Assembly (NCBI GenBank): GCA_910587905.1
Contig: CAJUOF010000041.1
Location: forward strand, 1 to 9,883
Length of the DNA stretch: 9,883 nt
Origin: an uncultured Lachnospiraceae bacterium
Lineage (GTDB): Bacteria > Bacillota_A > Clostridia > Lachnospirales > Lachnospiraceae
Direction: 5' to 3'
Part shown: positions 1 to 6,022 of the stretch, piece by piece
Numbering within the stretch: position 1 is the first letter of the stretch
Layout of the letters: each line of letters begins with the position of its first letter
Program-made: the position numbers and the translations under genes
Notes under the pieces: generated by a model
What the model was told of the DNA's origin: nothing
The model's database searches: none
The model's input: only the letters and a program-made list of their open reading frames with translations

Positions 1-73
1 GACATTCGCTCCACGGAAAAACCTGCCACATAAGGGCAGCAACCTCTCGTTTCATCGCTATCATGTCACAGCA
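1..73 (-). ncRNA. 5' part of a structured leader RNA or small RNA, running off the left edge
   Basis: Read on the minus strand from a predicted start near 73, this stretch has GACAT (68-64) able to pair with ATGTC (5-1), enclosing a hairpin CTGCC/GGCAG (39-35 with 27-23). Such a closed structure just downstream of a good promoter suggests a cis-acting leader or a small RNA continuing to the left. It vaguely resembles ribosomal-protein operon leaders of Clostridia (perhaps S10), but this is recollection and not a match I could verify. The alternative is a plus-strand RNA or gene end that uses the hairpin at 90-118 as terminator. A plus-strand reading frame does stop with TAA at 31-33. Confidence 0.3.
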
Positions 74-79
74 CGATAT

Positions 80-108
80 ATTATACAGGAAGCCCCTGCA
101 AATTGCAA
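80..108 (-). promoter_or_regulatory. Sigma-A type promoter reading left
   Basis: On the minus strand there is a -35 TTGCAA (108-103), a 17-bp spacer and a perfect -10 TATAAT (85-80), which predicts a start near 73. It would drive whatever lies beyond the left edge. The spacer overlaps a terminator-like hairpin of the opposite strand, so one of the two signals may be fortuitous. Confidence 0.5.
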
Positions 109-118
109 GGGCTTTTTT
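90..118 (+). terminator. Intrinsic terminator, plus strand
   Basis: AAGCCC (90-95) and TGCA (97-100) pair with TGCA (104-107) and GGGCTT (109-114), with one C-A mismatch and a three-base loop. A run of six T follows (113-118). It would stop plus-strand transcription entering from the left and insulate the promoter at 166-194. Confidence 0.6.
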
Positions 119-165
119 ATGTACTTTTTTCAATACACAAATTTCATCCGGGATTGCAAATCTTC

Positions 166-194
166 TTGTCACAGCGCACCATGATGGTTATACT
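166..194 (+). promoter_or_regulatory. Promoter of the small membrane-protein gene
   Basis: A -35 TTGTCA (166-171), a 17-bp spacer and a -10 TATACT (189-194) place the start near 201. This leaves an untranslated leader of about 97 bases before the ATG at 298. There is no other gene on this strand before argG. Confidence 0.65.
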
Positions 195-297
195 ATAAAT
201 GGTAATTTTTTCCAATTTTTTGTCGAAAATCAAAGTATCACCGAACACAACGGCTATGGAATGCTTGCAGCGTTTGTACAAAAGAGGGGCTGAGTCT

Positions 298-468
298 ATG
301 AAACGTTTAAACGGAAAACACATCTATCTCATTTCAATGATCCTACTCTACATTTTGTTCTACGGATATCTGGCCATTATGGTCTCGCGCTTTCACGCAC
401 TTGCCCAGGAAAAGCAGCGACTCCAATCGGAAGGAGTATCTGTCTCTGCTCCAGTGTCTCCTGACTAA
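298..468 (+). CDS. Small single-span membrane protein, 56 aa, function unknown
   Basis: The gene encodes a 56-residue protein that I do not recognise. A short basic N-terminus (MKRLNGKH) precedes a hydrophobic stretch at about residues 9-30, fitting one transmembrane helix. A charged, glutamine-rich segment (about 31-43) and a Ser/Pro/Val-rich tail follow. The ATG at 298 is chosen because GAGGGG lies about eight bases upstream and a good promoter sits at 166-194. The same frame is open back to 199, but that start would be at or before the predicted transcription start. It converges with argD, 126 bp away. The N-in/C-out or hairpin-free topology cannot be settled here. The gene could be a spurious frame, but promoter, ribosome binding site and hydrophobic pattern agree. 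Confidence 0.6.
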   Translation: MKRLNGKHIYLISMILLYILFYGYLAIMVSRFHALAQEKQRLQSEGVSVSAPVSPD

Positions 469-511
469 CAAATTTCCGAATATAAAATATGCGGGCCTGC
501 ACATAGCCAAA

Positions 512-537
512 CGGCACCCGGTCTCACCCGGATGCCG
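512..537 (-). terminator. Candidate terminator of the arginine operon downstream of argD
   Basis: A stem of CGGCA/TGCCG continued by CCGG/CCGG, with one mismatch and a six-base loop, lies about 57 bases beyond the argD stop. Only TTT follows on the minus strand, so it is a weak intrinsic terminator at best. It sits between two convergent genes and could act on both. Confidence 0.35.
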
Positions 538-594
538 CCCTGCAATGATATTCTGTTTTTCCCGATGCCGCACTGTTTTCCTAACGCCGCACCG

Positions 595-1785
595 CTATCC
601 CAGCTCCCCGAGCGCCTCCTCGAGCGCCCGCATCATCTCGTCCACGTGCTCCTCCCTGATGACGAGGGGCGGAACGAACCGGAGGACGTTGTGCTCCGCC
701 GTGATCATGATCACGCCTTTTTTGATGACGGCCGCCGCGATGTCACCGGGGGCTTTTGCAAATTCCAGGCCCTGGATCAGCCCCTCGCCCCTGTGGTCCA
801 CCACCTCCGGATGTTTTTCCTTAAACGCCTCCAGCTTTTCCCAGAGGTAAGCGCCCACCCGATTTACATTATCCAAAATATGTTCTTTCTCAAAAATGTC
901 AAGCACAGCGTTTGCCCCGGCGCAGACTAACGGGTTGCCGCCGTAGGTGGTCCCGTGGTCTCCAGGCACCAGCACCGCCGCCTTCTCCGTGGTCAGGAAG
1001 GCGCCGATGGGAAGCCCGTTCCCGACAGCCTTTGCCACTGCCATGACATCCGGCCTGACTCCGGCCTTCTGGCAGGCGAACATGCTCCCGCTGCGCCCCA
1101 TGCCGCACTGGATCTCATCGAAAATCAGAAGGATATCCTTCTCGTCGCAGAGCTTTCTGAGCCCCTGCAGAAATTCCGGGTCAGCCGGATAGATGCCGCC
1201 CTCGCCCTGGATGGGCTCCAGCAAAATGGCGCAGGTCTTCTCATTGACCAGGGACTTAACACTTTCCAGATTGTTATATTCCGCAAAGCGAATGCCGGAG
1301 AGAAGGGGCTTAAAATCCTCCTGGTAATGGGGATTTCCCGTGACGGAGAGGGAACCCATGCTCCGGCCGTGGAAGGAATGATCCATGGCGATGATCTCAT
1401 GGTCCTTCGTCCCGTCCTTCTTCATGGCATATTTCCTGGCGGTCTTGATGGCCCCCTCGATGGCCTCGGTGCCGCTGTTGGTGAAAAACACCCGGTCCAT
1501 GCCGGACACCTTCCGAAGCTTTTCCGCCGCCTCAATGGCAGGCACGTTATAATAGAGGTTGGAGGTGTGGGTCAGCTTCTCCACCTGATTTTTGAGTGCC
1601 GCCTCAAACTCCGGATTTCCGTAGCCAAGCCCCACCACGGCGATCCCCGCCGCAAAATCCAGATATTTCTTCCCGTCCACGTCGTAGAGGTACACGCCCT
1701 CGCCCCTCTCAAACACGATGGGCGTCCGGTTGTAGGTGTGGAGAAGCGCCCGCTCTCCCCGCTCCATATATGCTTCAGCCTTCAT
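595..1785 (-). CDS. argD: Acetylornithine aminotransferase
   Basis: This PLP-dependent class-III aminotransferase converts N-acetylglutamate semialdehyde and glutamate to N-acetylornithine and 2-oxoglutarate in the cytoplasm. The protein has 396 residues, normal for ArgD. It shows the N-terminal 'YLDFAAGIAV' motif (about 41-50), the phosphate-binding 'NSGTEA' (103-108), the cofactor aspartate in 'IFDEIQ' (Asp223) and the Schiff-base lysine in 'AVAKAVGNG' (Lys252). The start at 1785 is supported by AAGGAGG (1804-1798) 12 bases upstream, inside the end of argB. The two genes overlap by 11 bp, so translation is probably coupled. Members of this family can also act on succinyldiaminopimelate (DapC role) or 4-aminobutyrate, but the arg context makes ArgD very likely. 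It is the last gene of the minus-strand run. Confidence 0.96.
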   Translation of the reverse strand: MKAEAYMERGERALLHTYNRTPIVFERGEGVYLYDVDGKKYLDFAAGIAVVGLGYGNPEFEAALKNQVEKLTHTSNLYYNVPAIEAAEKLRKVSGMDRVFFTNSGTEAIEGAIKTARKYAMKKDGTKDHEIIAMDHSFHGRSMGSLSVTGNPHYQEDFKPLLSGIRFAEYNNLESVKSLVNEKTCAILLEPIQGEGGIYPADPEFLQGLRKLCDEKDILLIFDEIQCGMGRSGSMFACQKAGVRPDVMAVAKAVGNGLPIGAFLTTEKAAVLVPGDHGTTYGGNPLVCAGANAVLDIFEKEHILDNVNRVGAYLWEKLEAFKEKHPEVVDHRGEGLIQGLEFAKAPGDIAAAVIKKGVIMITAEHNVLRFVPPLVIREEHVDEMMRALEEALGELG

Positions 1786-2671
1786 AATAATACCGTTCCT
1801 CCTTGCTGTTCAAGATTGCCGTTCCGATTCCTTTGTTGGTAAAGATCTCCAGAAGCAGGCAGTGGGGAATCCGTCCGTCCAGAATATGTACCCTGGACAC
1901 CCCCTCCCGCAGCGCGTCCACGCAGTTCTGTAACTTGGGGATCATGCCGCCGCCGGCCATTCCCTGGGCAATGAACTGCTCCGCCTCGTCCAAGGTGAGC
2001 TCCGAGATCAGGCTGGACTTGTCCTCAAAGTCCCGGTAGACCCCCTCCACGTCCGTGAGGAAGGCCAGCTTTTCCGCATTGACCTCCTTGGCGATGGCGC
2101 AGGCCGCGTCGTCGGCGTTGATGTTGTAAGTGTCGAACTTGTCGTCGTAACCGATGGGACAGACGATGGGAAGGAAGTCCTTTTCCAGAAGGTCGTAGAG
2201 GATCTTGGGGCTCACATGCTTGATGGAGCCCACGTATCCGATGTCCTCCCCGCCGGAAGTCCGTTTCTCCACATTGAGGAGCCCGCCGTCCTTGCCGCTG
2301 ATGCCCACGGCCTTGACCCCAAGCTCCTGCACCATCTGGACCAGGCCCTTGTTGACCCGGTTTAACACCATCTCGGCAATCTCCATGGTGGAGGCGTCCG
2401 TCACCCGCAGTCCGTTGACAAAATGGGGCTCCATGCCCACCTTCCCGACCCAGGTGCTGATCTCCTTGCCGCCCCCGTGGACGATGATGGGCTTGAAGCC
2501 CACCAGCTTTAAGAGAACCACATCCTTGATGACGTTCCGCTTCAGCTCCTGGTCCACCATGGCGCTCCCGCCGTACTTGACCACAATGATCTTCCGGTTG
2601 AACCGCCGGATGTAGGGGAGGGCCTCGATGAGCACCTCCGCCTTGTGCATGATCTTTTCATCCATTTCCAT
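1775..2671 (-). CDS. argB: Acetylglutamate kinase, arginine-sensitive type
   Basis: This amino-acid kinase phosphorylates the gamma-carboxyl of N-acetylglutamate with ATP, the committed step after acetylation. The 298-residue protein has the lysine motif 'VKYGGSAM' (31-38), the glycine-rich 'VHGGGKE', the aspartate-containing 'TDVEGVY' and a C-terminal 'GIGTAI'. Before the kinase core, about 25 residues ('KAEVLIEALPYIRRF') match the extra N-terminal helix known in arginine-inhibited hexameric enzymes. Feedback inhibition by arginine is therefore expected, consistent with the ArgJ acetyl-recycling pathway. The start at 2671 has AAAGGA about 11 bases upstream. The start at 2665 would be about 17 bases from that site. 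It lies 58 bp after the transporter stop with no evident promoter of its own in between, so it probably depends on read-through from the transporter promoter or from argCJ. Confidence 0.96.
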   Translation of the reverse strand: MEMDEKIMHKAEVLIEALPYIRRFNRKIIVVKYGGSAMVDQELKRNVIKDVVLLKLVGFKPIIVHGGGKEISTWVGKVGMEPHFVNGLRVTDASTMEIAEMVLNRVNKGLVQMVQELGVKAVGISGKDGGLLNVEKRTSGGEDIGYVGSIKHVSPKILYDLLEKDFLPIVCPIGYDDKFDTYNINADDAACAIAKEVNAEKLAFLTDVEGVYRDFEDKSSLISELTLDEAEQFIAQGMAGGGMIPKLQNCVDALREGVSRVHILDGRIPHCLLLEIFTNKGIGTAILNSKEERYYYEG

Positions 2672-2729
2672 AATCTGTCAATTCCTTTCCGTCACGGATC
2701 TGATTGGATTCGGGTGCGGCAATCCCCCA

Positions 2730-4103
2730 TCATCCCAGTAAGAATTTCGAGATGTAGCCCCACACGAAGATGAACAGCACGATCAGGGGAAGGAGGATGG
2801 TCACGTATAAGCGGGCCCAGCCGGGGAACTTGAGCCCCCTGCCCGCATTGGCCTCCTCCGTGAAATTCTTCCAGCCCCAGCCGTACCTGGTCACGCAGAA
2901 CAGCAGGTACACCAGGCTTCCCAGGGGAAGCAGGTTGTTGCTCACCAGGAAGTCTTCCAGGTCCAGCACGTTGCTGCCCTCGCCCAGGGGGGCGAACCCG
3001 CTCCAGAGGTTGAAGCCCAGCACGCAGGGCATGGACAGGACGATGATCACGACAATATTGATCAGGACCGCCTTCTTTCTGGAGCAACCCGTCAGATCCG
3101 TAGCAAACGATATGATATTTTCAAAGACGGCAATGACCGTGGAGATTGCCGCGAAAAACATGAAGATGAAGAACAGGGTTCCCCACAACCGCCCCAGTGC
3201 CATCTCGTTGAACACGTTGGGCAGGGTGATGAAGATCAGGCTGGGACCCTCGCCGGGATTCACGTCGTAGGCAAAACAGGCCGGGAAGATAATCAGGCCG
3301 GCGATGAGCGCCACCACCGTGTCCAGCACCGTAATGTTCACCGCCTCCCCCGTGAGCCTCCGGTCCTTGCCGATATAGCTTCCGAAAATGGCGATGGCCC
3401 CGATCCCGAGACTCAAGGTAAAGAACGCCTGCCCCATGGCCGCGTAGAGCACCTCGAAGATCCCGTATTCCTTGAATTTACCGAAATCCGGCACCAGGTA
3501 GAACTTGAGTCCCTCGCCGCCGCCCGGCAGAGTAATAGAACGGACGGCCAGCACGATCATCATGACCAGAAGGCTGATCATCATGATCTTGGTGATCCGC
3601 TCCACGCCCTTCTGCAGTCCGATGACGCAGACTCCGAAGCAGAGCACCACGATGATCACCATGAAGGCCGCCATCAGGCCCGGTCTCTGGGTCATGGCCC
3701 CGAATTCCCCGGCCACCTGCTCCGCATTTAAACCCGCAAACTGTCCGGACGCCATTTTAACCACGTAGTAGAGCATCCAGCCGGCAATGGTGGTGTAGAA
3801 CATCATCAACAGGTAATTCCCCGCCATGGCGCCCCATTTGTACCAGTGCCACTTGCTGCCCGCGGGCTCCAGCACGTCGAAGGAGTGGGCCGCGCTCTTC
3901 TGGCTCGCCCGCCCCACCGCAAGCTCCGCCACCATAATAGGCAGGCCCAAAATCAGCAGGAAGAAAATATAAAGCAGGACAAAGGCCGCGCCGCCGTACT
4001 TTCCGGTAATGTAGGGAAAGCGCCATACGTTGCCCAGACCGATGGCACATCCGGCGGAGATCAGGATAAAGCCCAGCCGGGAAGAAAATCGTTCTCGTTT
4101 CAT
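2730..4103 (-). CDS. Sodium-dependent amino-acid transporter, NSS (SLC6/LeuT) family
   Basis: This integral membrane symporter of 457 residues couples sodium to uptake of an amino acid or related amine. Its substrate cannot be read from sequence. TM1 carries the family signature 'GCAIGLGNVWRFPY' (18-31), with Gly18, Ala20, Ile21 and Asn25 at sodium-site positions. TM6 has 'FFTLSLG' (227-233). TM7 has Asp261 where LeuT has Asn286. TM8 has Ala318, Ser321 and Thr322 at the second sodium site. I count 11 membrane spans, the last at about 433-454, as in short bacterial members such as MhsT, rather than the 12 of LeuT. The start at 4103 is chosen because AAGGGGGA (4120-4113) is nine bases upstream, and the longer frame from 4157 would begin inside the promoter. 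It sits between argJ and argB, where it is not a standard arg gene. Confidence 0.93.
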   Translation of the reverse strand: MKRERFSSRLGFILISAGCAIGLGNVWRFPYITGKYGGAAFVLLYIFFLLILGLPIMVAELAVGRASQKSAAHSFDVLEPAGSKWHWYKWGAMAGNYLLMMFYTTIAGWMLYYVVKMASGQFAGLNAEQVAGEFGAMTQRPGLMAAFMVIIVVLCFGVCVIGLQKGVERITKIMMISLLVMMIVLAVRSITLPGGGEGLKFYLVPDFGKFKEYGIFEVLYAAMGQAFFTLSLGIGAIAIFGSYIGKDRRLTGEAVNITVLDTVVALIAGLIIFPACFAYDVNPGEGPSLIFITLPNVFNEMALGRLWGTLFFIFMFFAAISTVIAVFENIISFATDLTGCSRKKAVLINIVVIIVLSMPCVLGFNLWSGFAPLGEGSNVLDLEDFLVSNNLLPLGSLVYLLFCVTRYGWGWKNFTEEANAGRGLKFPGWARLYVTILLPLIVLFIFVWGYISKFLLG

Positions 4104-4135
4104 CTTAAAGAATCCCCCTTTTTGTATTCCCAGAA

Positions 4136-4164
4136 AGTATACCCTATTTTCTGCCAAATGGCAA
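4136..4164 (-). promoter_or_regulatory. Promoter of the NSS transporter
   Basis: On the minus strand there is a -35 TTGCCA (4164-4159), a 17-bp spacer and a -10 TATACT (4141-4136). The predicted start is near 4129, giving a leader of about 25 bases. A small palindrome, TGCCA-AA-TGGCA (4152-4163), overlaps the -35 box and could be an operator. The promoter probably also serves argB and argD. Confidence 0.7.
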
Positions 4165-4181
4165 TAGTGGCGTTCGGCTCC

Positions 4182-4268
4182 GGGAGAGGTCTGAGGATGC
4201 TTTCCATCGCAAACACGGCTTAAAACACGCCTATCGTTTGCTCACGGAAACATCCTCAGACCTCTCCC
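4182..4268. repeat. Inverted copy of the repeat core forming a long stem with tandem copy 1
   Basis: Bases 4182-4199 are the exact reverse complement of 4251-4268 (18 bp). After a one-base bulge, TTTCC (4201-4205) pairs with GGAAA (4246-4250). Inside the 40-base loop, GCAAAC (4209-4214) can pair with GTTTGC (4236-4241). The result is an extended imperfect hairpin just upstream of the transporter -35 box. No T-run follows on either strand, so it does not look like a simple terminator. Confidence 0.75.
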
Positions 4269-4412
4269 TCATCACAAGTCTCGGCTCAAAACACGCCTAT
4301 CGTTTGCTCACGGAAACATCCTCAGACCTCTCCCTCATCACATATCTCGGCTTAGCACACGCCCACCCGCTGCTCTCGGAAACATCCTCAGACCTCTCCC
4401 TTATCACAAACA
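4216..4412. repeat. Tandem array, three copies of a 66-bp repeat
   Basis: The copies are 4216-4281, 4282-4347 and 4348-4412 (66, 66 and 65 bp). Copies 1 and 2 differ at only three positions. Copy 3 has diverged in its first third but keeps the core beginning CGGAAACATCCTCAGACC (4245, 4311, 4377). Because 66 is a multiple of three, the array stays open in several frames, giving apparent reading frames on both strands without ribosome binding sites. It is noncoding by all signs I can see. Copies abut without spacers, so it is not a CRISPR array. Confidence 0.85.
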
Positions 4413-4492
4413 CGGCGAAACGCCTCCTGGGTCCCTCTCCTGCCTGGGCAATCTCTGCCGGGCTCTGAGATTCCGCCTCTCGGTACAACACA
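4413..4492. other. Intergenic spacer between the tandem repeats and the structured element
   Basis: These 80 bases join the repeat array to the inverted-repeat element. Apart from pyrimidine-rich traces such as CCCTCTCC that could be a decayed repeat core, I see no gene, promoter or terminator in them. Confidence 0.4.
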
Positions 4493-4673
4493 GGAAGAAA
4501 AATGATTTTTTCTAAGCCAGAACCGTATGAAAGCCGCCGGTACTTAGAGCGTCCCGAGCCCCAGCAACGGGAGGCTCTTACGTACCGTTGCGAGCTTTCA
4601 TGGTGCTGAGCGCCAGTGGCACTCGTTTAGCACCGACCGAAGTGGAACGTAGACAAAGAATCATTTTTCTTCC
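4493..4673. repeat. Nested inverted-repeat element with a multibranch RNA-like fold
   Basis: A perfect 15-bp terminal inverted repeat, GGAAGAAAAATGATT (4493-4507) with its complement at 4659-4673, encloses two further hairpins lying end to end. Hairpin A (4527-4601) is built of ATGAAAGC/GCTTTCAT, CGGTAC/GTACCG, AGAGC/GCTCT and CCCG/CGGG around an 11-base loop. Hairpin B (4602-4634) is built of GGTGCT/AGCACC, GAG/CTC and GCC/GGC around AGT. The layout resembles a three-way junction RNA or a small non-autonomous mobile (MITE-like) element. It starts about 24 bases beyond the argJ stop, and both strands end in a T-rich arm, so it might also slow or end argCJ transcription. No coding sequence is present. 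Confidence 0.75.
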
Positions 4674-4697
4674 GTCAGTTCACCAAAAGTCCGAATC

Positions 4698-5921
4698 TCA
4701 GGACCGGTAATCGGCGTTTATTTTCACGTAATCGTAGGTGAGGTCGCAGCCCCAGGCGGTGGCGGTTTCCTCTCCGGCCTTCATGTCGGCGATGGCGGTC
4801 ACTTCCTCCTCGGAGAGGATCTTCGTGGCTTGCTCCTCGCTGTAGCCGGTGGAGACGCCGTTTTCCACGATCTTGAGCTTTCCGGCCCCGCTCTCGAACC
4901 AGATGTCCACCCGCTCCGGGTCGAAGGACACGCCGGAATAGCCCAGGGCGCAGAGGATCCTTCCCCAGTTGGCGTCGTGACCATAAATGGCCGCCTTGGT
5001 GAGACTGGAGGTGACCACGGATTTCGCCAGCGTCCTGGCCGCCTCCTTCGTGGGCGCGCCGAGGACCTTCACCTCAAAGAGACAGGTAGCTCCCTCGCCG
5101 TCCCCGGCGATCTTTTTGGAGAGCGCCTCCATGACTGCGTGCAGCGCCCCGCAGAAGGCACGGTAATCCTCATTCTCTTCCCGGATCTCCTCATTCCCCG
5201 CCAGGCCGTTGGCCAGAAGGAGGACGCTGTCGTTGGTGGAGGTGTCCCCGTCCACGGAGATCATGTTAAAGGTATCCACCACGTCGTCACTGAGGGCTTT
5301 CTGCAAAAGCCCGTGGGAGATGCTGACATCGCTCACCACGAAGCAGAGCATGGTGGCCATGTTGGGATGGATCATGCCGGATCCTTTGCACATTCCGGCC
5401 ACGGTCACCGTCTTCCCTCCGACCACCGTCTCCACCGCCGCCTCCTTGGGTTTCGTATCCGTGGTCATAATCGCTTCCGCCGCTAGCGCTCCGGCCTTTC
5501 TGTCCTCTCCGAGAGCCGCCTTCAGCGTCCCGACTCCGGCCTTGATCTTGTCCATGGGAAGCTTTGCTCCAATCACGCCGGTGGAGGCCACAAGCACCGC
5601 ATCCGCCGGGATCCTCAGGGCCTCCCCCGCCGCTTCGGCGGTCTCCCTGCAGTGGCCGAAGCCCTCCGTCCCGGTACAAGCGTTGGCGATGCCGCTGTTG
5701 ACCACCACCACCTGGGCAAACGGGCTCTCATGAACCACCCGGTAATCCCATTTGACCGGAGCCGCCTTCACCACGTTTGTGGTAAAGACCCCCGCCGCCC
5801 GGCAGGGCACCTCGCTGTAAACCATAGCCATGTCCTTCGTCTGGCCCTTCTTGATCCCGGCGCTCACTCCCGCCGCTGAAAATCCCTTCGGCGCCGTCAC
5901 GCCGCCCTCTATCCAGTTCAT
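4698..5921 (-). CDS. argJ: Bifunctional glutamate N-acetyltransferase / ornithine acetyltransferase
   Basis: ArgJ transfers the acetyl group of N-acetylornithine to glutamate, releasing ornithine and recycling the acetyl group. Many members also acetylate glutamate from acetyl-CoA. The 407-residue precursor contains the self-cleavage site in 'GSGMIHPNMATML', where Thr190 becomes the N-terminal nucleophile of the beta chain after Ala189-Thr190 cleavage. This gives chains of about 189 and 218 residues. The oxyanion-hole motif 'STGVIG' lies at about 113-118. The start at 5921 is chosen because AAGGAGG (5937-5931) is nine bases upstream. The longer open frame to 5987 would add 22 unrelated residues. 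It follows argC by 97 bp that contain a hairpin. Whether it is mono- or bifunctional cannot be told, but no separate argA or argE is in the window. Confidence 0.96.
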   Translation of the reverse strand: MNWIEGGVTAPKGFSAAGVSAGIKKGQTKDMAMVYSEVPCRAAGVFTTNVVKAAPVKWDYRVVHESPFAQVVVVNSGIANACTGTEGFGHCRETAEAAGEALRIPADAVLVASTGVIGAKLPMDKIKAGVGTLKAALGEDRKAGALAAEAIMTTDTKPKEAAVETVVGGKTVTVAGMCKGSGMIHPNMATMLCFVVSDVSISHGLLQKALSDDVVDTFNMISVDGDTSTNDSVLLLANGLAGNEEIREENEDYRAFCGALHAVMEALSKKIAGDGEGATCLFEVKVLGAPTKEAARTLAKSVVTSSLTKAAIYGHDANWGRILCALGYSGVSFDPERVDIWFESGAGKLKIVENGVSTGYSEEQATKILSEEEVTAIADMKAGEETATAWGCDLTYDYVKINADYRS

Positions 5922-5943
5922 CCTCTCACTCCTCCTTTTCTTA

Positions 5944-5955
5944 CGGAAACATCCT
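5944..5955. repeat. Isolated copy of the 66-bp repeat core
   Basis: CGGAAACATCCT is identical to the first 12 bases of the core in the tandem array (4245-4256). It lies just upstream of the argJ ribosome binding site. Its short length means chance is possible, but the nearby repeats make it notable. Confidence 0.4.
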
Positions 5956-5961
5956 ATCATG

Positions 5962-6022
5962 GGCAATTGCGAAATCCAAAAATCCATCGGATATCCTCAC
6001 AACTTCGCAGTTTTTCAATTGC
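5962..6022. repeat. Hairpin repeat in the argC-argJ gap
   Basis: GGCAATTG (5962-5969) pairs with the CAATTGCC closing arm ending at 6023, and TGCGAA (5968-5973) with TTCGCA (6004-6009). The two helices share one base pair position and leave an eight-base bulge. The sequence resembles the hairpin in the argC leader (7097-7137), in opposite orientation. No T-run follows, so it may stabilise or process the argCJ message rather than terminate it. Confidence 0.5.

Noticed and set aside
63..293. 76-residue plus-strand frame near the left edge
   Set aside because: It runs through a terminator hairpin and a promoter, with no ribosome binding site and no recognisable protein.
955..1842. 295-residue open frame on the plus strand opposite argD
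   Set aside because: It lies antisense to argD with its strong family motifs. The open frame follows from GC-rich codon structure and has no ribosome binding site or recognisable protein.
4104..4157. Extended N-terminus for the transporter starting at 4157
   Set aside because: The extra 18 residues would overlap the -10 and -35 boxes. The ATG at 4103 has a good ribosome binding site and fits the family N-terminus.
4216..4412. CRISPR array
   Set aside because: The copies abut with no unique spacers, the unit is too long, and no cas genes are nearby.
4238..4468. Reading frame of 22-residue repeats across the tandem array
   Set aside because: It opens with TTG without a ribosome binding site. 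It stays open because the repeat is 66 bp, and the opposite strand is open too.
4830..5486. 218-residue open frame on the plus strand opposite argJ
   Set aside because: It is an antisense shadow of argJ, histidine- and glycine-rich with no recognisable fold or start signal.
5922..5987. Longer argJ start
   Set aside because: The added residues do not resemble ArgJ and contain the strong ribosome binding site that serves the ATG at 5921.
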